DNA from: Dendrolimus kikuchii
Lineage: Eukaryota > Arthropoda > Insecta > Lepidoptera > Lasiocampidae
NCBI GenBank assembly: GCA_019925095.2
Contig: CM034414.1
Location: 2,024,001 to 2,088,000, forward strand
Length of the DNA: 64,000 nt
Direction: 5' to 3'
Shown: piece after piece, positions 44,901 to 56,900 of the stretch
Numbering within the stretch: position 1 is the first letter of the stretch
Layout: the number at the start of each line of letters is the position of its first letter
Position numbers and translations under genes: made by a program
The notes under the pieces: generated by a model
What the model was told of the DNA's origin: nothing
What the model saw: the letters and a program-made list of their open reading frames with translations, nothing else
The model's database searches: none

Positions 44901-47900
44901 TAAGCCTAAATGGCGCTCTGTTGTTCGTGCCTACCCCGCAAGGGAACTGGCGTGAAGTTATGTATGTATGTATGTATATATTTTCGAAATCTGCTGTTTC
45001 ATATTAACTTCCTAATTGTTTTTAACACGCACCCTCTATATATTTATGATATTATAGGTAAGGTCATGATATGTTAAACTGCAAGATGGATGGGTACAAA
45101 TTTAAAGGTAGACCAAAAGACGGATGGATTGTGTGAAGGATGATATTATGATATGCGGTGTGACAGAAGAGGTATGTCAGAATAGAAGAGTGTGGAAGGA
45201 AAAGACATATTGTGCCGACCCCAATTAATTGGGAAATGGTGAAAGAAAAGAGAGGTAAGGTCATGATATACGGGGCCGAATGTTGGGCCACTAAAGTGAT
45301 AGACCACGAACGCCTCCACTCAGCTCAGATGAGAATGTTGAGATGGATTTGTGGTGTTACAAGAATGGATAAGGTGAGAAATGAGCACATAAGGGGATCT
45401 TTGAATATTGCAACCGTGACTGAGAATTGAGAAGAAGAAGACTGAGGTGGTATGAGCATGTATGAATGAATGAATGAAAACAACAGCAACAATACACTTT
45501 ATTGTACACCAACATTATACATAGAAAAAGTACACAATAAACTTACATACTAAAAGGTAGTACAATGGGCGGCCTTATTGCTAAAAGCAATCTCTTCCAG
45601 GCAACCTTTCGTATGGACAAGAGCTAGTTACATAGATAGCGTTGGCGTGCGGTTGAAATAGATAATAATAAAATAATTATAATACATATATTATAGTTAT
45701 AAAAATATATACGTACATAGACATACAAAACAAACAATAAACACGTTATACAGTTAAATAGTGCTCCTTCACAAGTCTGTTAAAAGAATGGATAGATTTA
45801 GCAGAGCGGACATCTGCCGGCAGAGCATTCCAGTGATGCACAGCCTGGACAGAGAACGATCTTGCGTAAATCTCCGTAGTATGTACTGGTGTCCTAAGTC
45901 GCAACCTCTCTGACGTTCTCAAAGACCTCGAATCACTGTGAAAGAACTGAAAACGTTCTTTAAGATAAGACGGGGTCCTAGAATCAAACAATACGTTATA
46001 AAGAAGAGACAGAACATGAGCATTACGTCATACATGTAAGTTAATTATTTTTTTTTTTACTTCCTATTCTATGTACACCGCTTCGCAACGTGTTGATGCT
46101 GTAAAGGAGAAGAAGCGGCAACAAACTCCCCAGCAACACGTCTAGCTAAATATTGATTTTCTTTATATTTCATATTCTATTTATATCTCAAATTCTTTTT
46201 TTTAATAAGTATTGTACAGAAGTATGTTACAGAATCACTTTTTGAAGAATTAATGGAGTTGTAGCAAACAATGCATACTCAATAAGACCAAGACAATAAA
46301 AGGAAAGAAAAATAATATTATAGTTATAATAATGACATGACGTGCTAAAATGTTATGCTGCAATATGTCTCCACAAATTCCTTACAAGCATGGCAAAATA
46401 AAAAAATAAAAACGTTATACAAAATTTAGTATAAGAGGTTGGAGCTAGGTGCTATGTAAATGAATTTTTGTCATTTAAGTATTCTTCAATAGTGTAGTAT
46501 CCCTTTTTTAGCAAGATGCTTTTTAATTTAATTTTAAATTTAGTGAAAGGCAGATCTAACATTTCACTCGGAATCTTATTGAAGAAGCGTATACCAACCC
46601 CCAAGAAAGAGGACAGTACTTTTTGTAATCTAAAGGATGGCAATATTATTCTGGCTGATTTTCTGAAGCTGAAGGCCCCACGATAACGATTTATCTATGT
46701 GAATTCCTAGGTAACGCTTTATTGTTCACCAAAAATTAAAACTACGTTCTTAAAACTAAGTACAGTAAATGTTGAACAAAGGGCGGCCTTATCGCTTAAA
46801 GCGATCTCTTCCAGGCAACCCCCTAAAGTAAGGAAAATATCAAGACACCAATGGCGGTGAAGACAATAAATAATAAGAAACATTCCAAGAATAAGTAAAA
46901 AGTAAATAAATAAATAATAATATACTTTATACTATACAAAAATAAGATATATCATACTATATATAGAATCAGCAGCATGTTTTAGACTTGCGAGGACCAA
47001 AGATATTTAGTACATACATACATAACTTCACGCCAGTTCCCTTGCGGGGTAGGCACGAACAACAGAGTGCCATTTAGGCTTATTCTTACACACCTCACTT
47101 GCCTCTTTGACATTCATAACTCTTGTCATGCAAGCTCGTCTGTTCTTAAGGCTCCTGACATCACCTTCTGCTAGTACACGATCAATTTGATCATGGAATG
47201 TGTGTCGTGGCCTTCCACGACTTCTGCTTCCATCCACTTTTGCATTGTATATCTGTTTAGTCATTCTTTCATCATGCATTCTTTCCACATGTCCGAACCA
47301 CCGGAGCATTTCTTTCCTTACCTTCACCCCGACACTCTCTTTCAGACCAACTCTCTTTCTTACTTCGGTATTAGGAACGCGGTCCGCGAGCGTCACTCCG
47401 CAGATTTTGCGCAGTGCTCGCATCTCGACCGCGTTTACTCTACTTTCATGCTCTCTCTTCCATACCCAACTCATAGATATTTAGTAACCATCAATTTAAA
47501 AGACATGTAATGAGGGATGAAAGTCACGTGACAAAGAATGTTAAACTGCAAGGGTACAAATGTAAAGGTAGATTAAAACAGAGATAGATGGTTTGTGTGA
47601 AGGATGATATGATGATTTGTGGTGTGACAGAGGACGTATGTCCCTATAGAGGATTGTGGAAGGAAAAGACATTTTATCCGTGCAGGAACGGAGAAAGAAT
47701 ACAATTTCCTGTGGCCTAGCGGCGTGTCGTAAGAGGCGACTAAACAACCCACAACCAGGTGATAGGGGTATTTGCTCAACTGGATGGCGACCACCCCTAG
47801 TCTAGAGTATGCTGCCATAACAACCTTGTGTTGTGTTCCGGCATTAGTGACCAAGTTCCAGTCTCCTTTAAGAGAGCAGCAGCGTCCATAGGCGATGGTA

Positions 47901-50900
47901 ACCGCTTCCCATCAAGTGGACCGTCTGCCTGTCTGCTGAACTCCTGCAATAAAAAAAGGCATATTGTGCCAACCCCATATAATTGAGAGGTGAAAGAAAG
48001 GATTATAGGTAAAGTCTGGATATGTCCACACAAAAAAAAAATGAACTCCACTTTAAAGCTTTCTTTATTATTGCTAAAATAATGATTTATAACAAATCAG
48101 CACCAAAATACATTGATTTCAATATATTTACCACATTAATGAGAATTTCTAATCAATTTAACGAATTTGGGATTTATCTTATAATATATGCCTAGAAAGA
48201 ATACTGGGAATGCCAATGGGATAATAAACAACATAACTCTTAAAAGTCCCTATTTGTTATTATATGACTCAGGTTCCTGTATAAACATGGAAATCCTCCA
48301 GCACTTACAAAATAAGTATTTAATGACAATTAGCTGTGGCATCATGAGATTAAATTTACATTTGTGTACACAAAGAACACAGATGTATATGAGTATGCGC
48401 ATCATGACATTAAATTTACATTTGTGTACACAAAGAACACAGATGTATACGAGTACATAATACATACCTGAATTCTAATCTATACTAATATTATAAAGAG
48501 GTAGTTTGTGAGGTTGTAGGAGGTAATCTCTGGATCTACTAAACCGATGTAAAAAATCTTTTACTGTTAGAAAGCTACGTTAACAGGGAGTGTCATAGAC
48601 TATATAACATGACACTATATACCACGGGAGCGGGTGAAACCTCGCCGGGCCGCTAGTATATTATGTAAAGAAGGCATATTTAAAAAAAATATAGGTATAC
48701 ATATTTCAAAATTTTGATTCAAATCAATCTTAATGTTTTAATAATCGGTGTACATATGGAACAGAATGGATTTTTTTTCATAAAAAATCTTTTTAAAATG
48801 AAAACTACTGGGCCAAACTATGTCAAATTTTTAGGGGACCAAATGGAAGCTATTCCGCGTCGAACAAAAAAAGAATCACGTAAATCGGATCATAAATCTT
48901 GGAGTAATCGGTGAACATACATAAAAAAAAATCCCGACGAATTGAGATCCTCCTCCTTTTTTTGAAGTTGGTTAATAAAAAACATCAAACAGCAAAAAAG
49001 ACATGTAAACTCATCTAGTCATGTAAGAATTAGGAGCCTTTGAGAGTTATGTTGTTTTAATCAGTGACTAACATTCATAGTATTCTTCTGCTATATTATT
49101 TATATTAAAACTAACAATTACAATTTATATTAATAAATATTGATTTTAAACAAATATAAAACTAGAAATGTTAAAATGAATCTATGTACACATAGTTGTT
49201 TAATTTAAAGAAAAAAACTTAATCAACAAACTTGTCTATGTCATATTCCAAATTTGAATCTGTCTCTGTTTCCGGAATTTTCATGCGTTCCCTCTCTTCT
49301 ATTCGAACACATTTGAGGCATTTCTGTCCTTTCCGTAGCCAACAACCTCTGTGGTACATTGAGTTGCATTTGTCGCACATTAACGCACCGCTATCGAAAG
49401 GGTACAGTATCTCGTTATTGCCACACACTTCGCAGAGATACCCTTTTCCTGAGCATAACGGGCATTTTGTTATATGAGCTCTACACACCTCGGTAAGTTC
49501 TGTTAACTCTGACTCCAAAGTTCCGTCATTTATAGCCTGCAAATGAGCCATACTGTATTTTTTGTTCACATCACCGAGCTGTACGAATAAGGGAGATAGT
49601 AAGCTATTTCCCTCAGTACATGCACATAAATACCGTCTCATCCATTCTAAGTCTTTTCGCATCTTATGTACCCATTCCAATTCTGCAATGAAACTGAATA
49701 GTTTTGGATTTATCTTCTCTATGTCAATGTAAGGACGTGTCCACGAGATAGTAAGCATCTGGTTAGCTATCCGTGATATGTAGCGTTTCTCCCAATCCCA
49801 ATTATGTACCACCCTAGCTGGTATCGCAGATAAATCATTCCAATGGCATGTTGTGCAGAAGTAAAGTCCTGTGTAATCGCAAAGGCGGGGTTCATTCCAT
49901 GCATCTTTGAAAGTTAGAGCAGTCTGGCACTCTGCACACTTATAATCTTGAGCAGCTAAACCTTTTTCAGGACAAATACTCATTTCGAAAGCACCTTTCT
50001 CAGTCATAACTATATGTGCACACACTCTAAGGATATGATCTACACATTTATAATGGCACAAGTAACTGCAGTTGTTGCAAATATATGAGCTTTGTACAAT
50101 ACTCCATATAACTCCACTACAATGATCACAGTACTGTTTACGGTTGGAAGGGTTGCTTTGTTGCTCAAACTGGTGGCCCTTTATAGAAACACGTACTCTA
50201 CTCTCTCCATTGTTCTCTTTTATATCTTCTAACCTTAGTCTTAACTCTACTAAATACCGTACGAGCCATTTTCGTTCGTCAGAACATTGAGGGCTGGTTA
50301 AAACGAGTTCTTTACACTGATTTATAGCTCTTTCGAGTTCTTCCCGCGTCGCTGCGCTGTGTATTTTCAGTTTTTTGTTCGATATTGACTTTGGTATGTA
50401 GTTAGCGTCATAACTCTCGTCGGCAGAAACGCAGCCCGACGTCGAAGACGACGACGGGGTTCGTGACGTTACCTCAACGCTCCTTGGACTGCAGCATATC
50501 AAACTTCCTCTATATTTGGGTGAATCGTTAGCTAAAGCTGCGGCCATTGTCACAATACACAATTTACGAACAAAAGAAAACAAATTTAATATTAAAATTC
50601 ACTGTAAACACACATAAATCATTCCACTATTTACATTACAAAATCTTGTCAATTTGGTAGTGTTTATAATCATTTACCGTTGTTTTACGATGATTCATAA
50701 CTTTATTATCATTCATGGAGCCATTTCCGAGGTGTTTATCTTTTGTTTTGTTTAAAATACGTAAAATTTTTATTTACGCATCCTAAAGTGTTTCGTCATT
50801 TTTCTCGTTTCATTGTTACCTTTTTGACACATAATGTAATTTTGATTTCATGATGTTGGCCAAACTGTTTTACGTTTCGTTACACGATAGTCGCACTTAG

Positions 50901-53900
50901 ACCTCAAAACTTATAAATTTACTGTGCAATTTTTGTTCAAAATTAAGCATATACATTTTTTTGGTTATATTTGTATTACTACTATTTAAAAATATTTAAA
51001 TCTAGCATTTAAATGTCACATAACAGTGTGATTTAAAAGATAAATTAAATGATGGACCTGGATTATGTGTGAGACGAAATATTGAACGAAACGTTTCTTT
51101 CCTACAATAATCTGAGCGTGCTACGCAGGCGTACCAACTCACAGAAAAATCGATTGCATTTTTGACAGCATATGACAGGTATCATAAAACAATATTTATT
51201 TGCTTTACATTGCTTGCGTAATCAGAACAAAATTTAGACTTGTAATACAAACACTGAAATGATTTGAAACTATTCGCTTGTACTGCGATCGAACAATTTT
51301 AATTTTGCTGGCGGTCATTTTAAGAACTGAATGTTATCAAGGAAATTTTAAAGGAGAATTACTTAGTAGGCATAGGCAGTGGCGCCGTGGCTATCGGTAA
51401 ATATCATTTGGTATCGCACAAGTAGGAAATGAGATCAGCGCGGAAATAATTATTATTGGACTAATTACCTATATTATATTTCGTTCTGTTAGGTTTTAAT
51501 AATAATAATAGTGACCTATGCACTACCCACAGCGTGTGAGACCGCTATCTGGCGTACTTATACTTTATAAACAGCAGTGCAATCACAGATGCGTAAATGC
51601 AACATAATAAGGATAAAATTGCATACAAGCATTGAGATATAGACGCATTGAGATATAACATGTCTTATATGATCTAAGTATAGACGTTTATATGATCTAA
51701 GCATACAAGGCTCATTTGAACAGTTGTAACAAATTACACGGGTCAACATGAAATTTGACTTTGATTGCAAAGCATTAAATTTCGGTAGTTTAGGTCGTAA
51801 TAAGACGGAAAAAAAATATATGGCATGAAAAACTTTGCTTTTGTGCTTAGAAGACTGATTGAACGAAATTTTTAAAAATCTCGGATTTTAATTTTTGATT
51901 GAAAATAAAACTATTGAAATAAAAATGTTTATTATTTTTATTAAGTTTTACTATCAAATTAGCTTACAGAAAAGTGGAAAATAACTTAAAAGTGCACACT
52001 TCTACTTTTTCTTTTATGTTCATAGCTACTTTCTCTCAATAAACCCCAAATATAGTCGCCCATCATGTTTTCATTGTATTGGCCTTGATAGCGTTGTTCA
52101 AAATTCATGATATCCTGATGGAAACGTTCTCCTTGCTCTTCGGAATAGGCTCCCATATTGTTTTTAAATTTATCCAAATGAGCATGCAGCATATGTACTT
52201 TTAATGACATCCTGCAGCCCATGGCCTTAAAATTTGTAAGCATATCCTCAACCAACTTTTCGTAGTTTTCAGCTTTATTATTTCCTAAAAATCCAGAAAC
52301 TACTGCTTTAAAACTGTTCCAACTTGCTTTTTGAGTACGATTCAGCAACGTTGGAAATTTTTCGAGGAATTCGAGGTCAGGATATTCAATAGGTTTTGCA
52401 TTTTTACCTCTACGTCTTTTACTCGGATTCACCATACAAAAGTAGCAGTCAGTAATATGGTCTTTAGGTTCTCGCCAAATCCTTGGTATTGCAAATTTCA
52501 TAGACCTTTTCTCACCTCGATACCAACCTAAAAATATAAAAATAAAAATTAATATGTCTATTATTTTGGATTCATCGCTTAATTAAATAAAAATTGCTTA
52601 CCTTCCAAACACCTTTTACAATAACTACAAGCAACATGTGGAGCCCATGGCTTATCTTGATTCCGTACAGGACAGTCAAAATATGCTTCATAGGCTTCAC
52701 AGAGAACGTGAGATGTCTTTAGTTCATATTTCACGTCTCGAACTTTAATAAACTGACCACATATAAAACAAAATGCATCAGCATCGTATTTGCACTTTCG
52801 TGACGACATTTTAAGTTATTCTGGGCTTGTAAATAACACCTGATGGTTGTTTATCACTCGGGTGCCATCTAGCGGCACAGTGTAAACGTTAATACCCCAC
52901 TCTCACCGCGCGGTCTTGTTAAAAATATTAAAATCAATTAAAATTTATGAAAAAATTGAAAAATGAGTATTATTATTATAACTATCACAAAAGCAAACTT
53001 TATACCGAAAAAAGGTATTTTCTTTTAGTTTTTGTGCATAACTAACTGGAAAATAATAGTATAAACTTTAGGACAAAGAACGAAAATTTTTTTGTAGAGT
53101 TGTGTTATTATTTAACTATTTTTTAAATAAAATAAATTTAAAATTTTCACCATGATTATTACGTTTCTATATTTATTACTTACTAGGATATGCCCGCGAC
53201 TTCGTCCACGCTTGACTTGAAATTCCCGCGGGATTCTCGGGACACAAAGTACCTCGGCATTTAAAAAAGAATCTAAGCTATCGTTTTAGTAAAAACTGTG
53301 TCGGAATAAGCTAATTTTTATGCACCCGAACAACTACAAATTACTCCCGGGAAAATTCCCGCGGGAGACCCGGGATAAAAATCACATATTTAAAAAAAAA
53401 AAATTGCAATAGATCAGTGAAAAAATCGCATTGTAATTCGATTTTTTTTAATGCATAGAAAAATTCCCACGGGATTGCCGGGATAAAAAGTAACGCAGAC
53501 TTTAAATGTATGAATTTGCTGTCGATCAGCGAAAATCGCACATCGAAATCGGCCCAGTAGTTTTTACGTGAATCCCGAACAAACGGACAAACAAGATTTC
53601 TAAAAAAAAATTGCATCGCGTTCTCCATGGTTTATATATAGTCTATTCCAGTTGTTTTTTTTTTAATAGCTTCAATGTACAAACACGGCATTTTTAGAAT
53701 TTTATAATATTATAGATTATTCACCTAAACACACTAATTTACAAAGTAAAAGTTTGTTTACAAAATAAGTTTAGTTTGTAAACAAAACAGATTTAAAATT
53801 TCCGCCATGAATATTACCGGTCTTAGTCATAGAGTTAGAGTAAATTTGAACGCTTCTTTATGGTTCTTAAAGAAGCGTTCGTGTTTATATTTATTACTTA

Positions 53901-56900
53901 TAATTTTTACTCCTTAGAGCCGTTACTTCGAATGCGACGAGAGCGAAGATTACAGCTCCGACGAAAGCGATTACTCTCCGCGATACGTCAACAATGTACT
54001 CCAAGAGTACGAGGTTCCTCAGGAACCTGATGATGAGGTAAGGGATAAGTAGAAACAGTAAAAACACAGCTAGTTAACATCACAAACCTTTTAAACGTAT
54101 GTATACGTACGTGTATATACATATGTGTTATATATAGATATATTGTTTTTGTACTTACATGCACTATTTTTTTTTCGAGTTTATGGCTTGGCAGCTAGGC
54201 CTTTAAGCCAGATCTTAGATTCAATGTAGTTTCTTTATTTTCTTAAACCTATGTGTAGCACAGCTGAACTGTAGGTTATCAGCTAGTGCCATTCAACGGA
54301 GTTCTTGTGACAACTCAAAAGGCCACATTTGACTTTACAGTTCAAATTTCTCACAAAACACACAATTAGTAATAAAACTACGTTTTAACGGTTTTAAGCG
54401 CGGTAATTTTATTTGATTTTGGTTTTTCCAACGTTTCGGCCACTTTTCAGTGGCCGTGATCACGGAAGACAAATTTTATAGTTTTATTCAGCCTACCGCC
54501 AACTTATTAATTTTAATTATTTAATTTTTAATTTTGTTTATGGTTATTATTTAATCTATGGGAGCCTAATCTAATTTACTACCGCTTCGCAACATGTTAT
54601 GGCTTGAAGAGAAGAAGCGGTGCAAGAAACTCTTCAGCAAACATGCCTAGCTCTAATAATTTTATATAATATTAAAATGGGTGGAAGGAAAAATAAAAGT
54701 AATTATCAGTCAAGTTGGTTTGTGTTCCGTTGTACGCAGAAAGAGCTCACAGTGTCTTGAGGTCTGGCAGCTGGTTTTTGCTGGGTTTGGGTCTTAATAG
54801 TTTTGATAATTGGATCCCAAACAGGTGGTACTTGCCAACCATCTTCTCTATTGAAATTTGGGTGTTTTTTGATTTCAATAGCCTCACGCATCATTCTAGG
54901 TATGAAACGATTCTCTTTCGCGAGGATTTGTGGGTTGTCGAATCTGATGTAGTGGTTGGGTTTATCCAGCGTGTGTTCACTGATCGCAGACTTCGTAGAC
55001 CTTGTGTGTTTCATGTCAGCAATGTGTTCTTTTACTCGTGTTTTTATGCTCCTCTTTGTTTGCCCAATGTATGACAATCCACACTCACAATCAAGCTTGT
55101 AAACCCCTGCATCCTGGAGTGGGATATTGCATTTCACAGGTCTCAGAAATTGGGTAATCTTTTTCTGCGGCTTGAAATATGTTTTGATTGAAGCTCGCCT
55201 GAGGATGTGACCAATTCTGTCTGTGACCCCCTTGATGTAGGGTAGGGTAGCAGGGCACCGCTCAACTGAAGGTGGCTTGGGGCCTTTGTGACGTTGGTGT
55301 GGAGTCTTCAGCTGATTGCGTTGTAGAACTCGCTTGACATGCTGAAGCTCTCCAGCTATGTGGTTCTCATCACAAATTTTCCGTGCTCTCTGAAACAAAG
55401 ATTTGCCCACGGTAGCTAACTGACTAGGATGGTGGTGAGACGAACCATTAAGGTATTTATCTGTATGGGTAGGTTTCCTATACACCGTATGACCAAGAGT
55501 ATTGTCAGGGTTCCTTAGGATGAGCACATCCAGAAAAGCTAATTTATTATTTGCCTCTAGTTCCATAGTCCCAAACCACCTTCAGTTGAGCGGTGCCCTG
55601 CTACCCTACCCTACATCAAGGGGGTCACAGACAGAATTGGTCACATCCTCAGGCGAGCTTCAATCAAAACATATTTCAAGCCGCAGAAAAAGATTACCCA
55701 ATTTCTGAGACCTGTGAAATGCAATATCCCACTCCAGGATGCAGGGGTTTACAAGCTTGATTGTGAGTGTGGATTGTCATACATTGGGCAAACAAAGAGG
55801 AGCATAAAAACACGAGTAAAAGAACACATTGCTGACATGAAACACACAAGGTCTACGAAGTCTGCGATCAGTGAACACACGCTGGATAAACCCAACCACT
55901 ACATCAGATTCGACAACCCACAAATCCTCGCGAAAGAGAATCGTTTCATACCTAGAATGATGCGTGAGGCTATTGAAATCAAAAAACACCCAAATTTCAA
56001 TAGAGAAGATGGTTGGCAAGTACCACCTGTTTGGGATCCAATTATCAAAACTATTAAGACCCAAACCCAGCAAAAACCAGCTGCCAGACCTCAAGACACT
56101 GTGAGCTCTTTCTGCGTACAACGGAACACAAACCAACTTGACTGATAATTACTTTTATTTTTCCTTCCACCCATTTTAATATTATATAAAATTATTAGAG
56201 CTAGGCATGTTTGCTGAAGAGTTTCTTGCACCGCTTCTTCTCTTCAAGCCATAACATGTTGCGAAGCGGTAGTAAATTAGATTAGGCTCCCATAGATTAA
56301 ATAATAACCATAAACAAAATTAAAAATTAAATAATTAAAATTAATAAGTTGGCGGTAGGCTGAATAAAACTTTAACAATACTCGTTGACACTTGACATCT
56401 TTGTCTTCCGTGATCACGGCCACTGAAAAGTGGCCGAAACGTTGGAAAAACCAAAATCAAATAAAATTACCGCGCTTAAAACCGTTAAAACGTAGTTTTA
56501 TTATGTATACAAGTCGCGAAAACTTAAGAAAATATTACACAATTAGTACTCAAAAACTATCAATATCCTACAACTATTGTTCATTTTAGACTAATTTTAC
56601 ACATTTTTAGAAAATAAAACTGCACAGCACAACATCTCCTTTCAGTTCCCGCCAAAAACTCCTGCACTGTTTATATTATCATAATGTATGTCTTTGTAAA
56701 CCACGGGCCATAAAAACGACCCGGACTTTTGGAGGGCTTGCGTGGGGCCATGGGAAGGCCAACACGTAGAGGCCCCTTGACAAATTTAATGTAAATGTGG
56801 CGTGACACTGACCGGCGATTATCCCTGTCTACACCATATAGTAATGCACCCAAGGATAAGCCCCGGCCAGTGTAGGACTATTGTGGGAAATGAAGACAAA

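Larger units (their letters stand above)
54372..56536. mobile_element. Penelope-like element, two head-to-head copies in one insertion
   Basis: The left copy (minus, 54372 to about 55570) and the right copy (plus, about 55577-56504) are near-identical over about 900 bp and point outward. The right one is more 5'-truncated. Each carries a GIY-YIG end and a pLTR-like block (ggccactgaaaagtggccga). A 12-bp duplication acacaattagta at 54360-54371 and 56537-56548 brackets the whole. A 32-bp tail (gtatacaagtcgcgaaaact..) is present only on the right. Located in gene C intron 6. Confidence 0.85.

Noticed and set aside
49219..50583. Calling DEF8 a pseudogenised retrocopy
   Set aside because: It is intronless, but all zinc ligands are present and the frame is intact; no poly-A tract or target duplication was seen.
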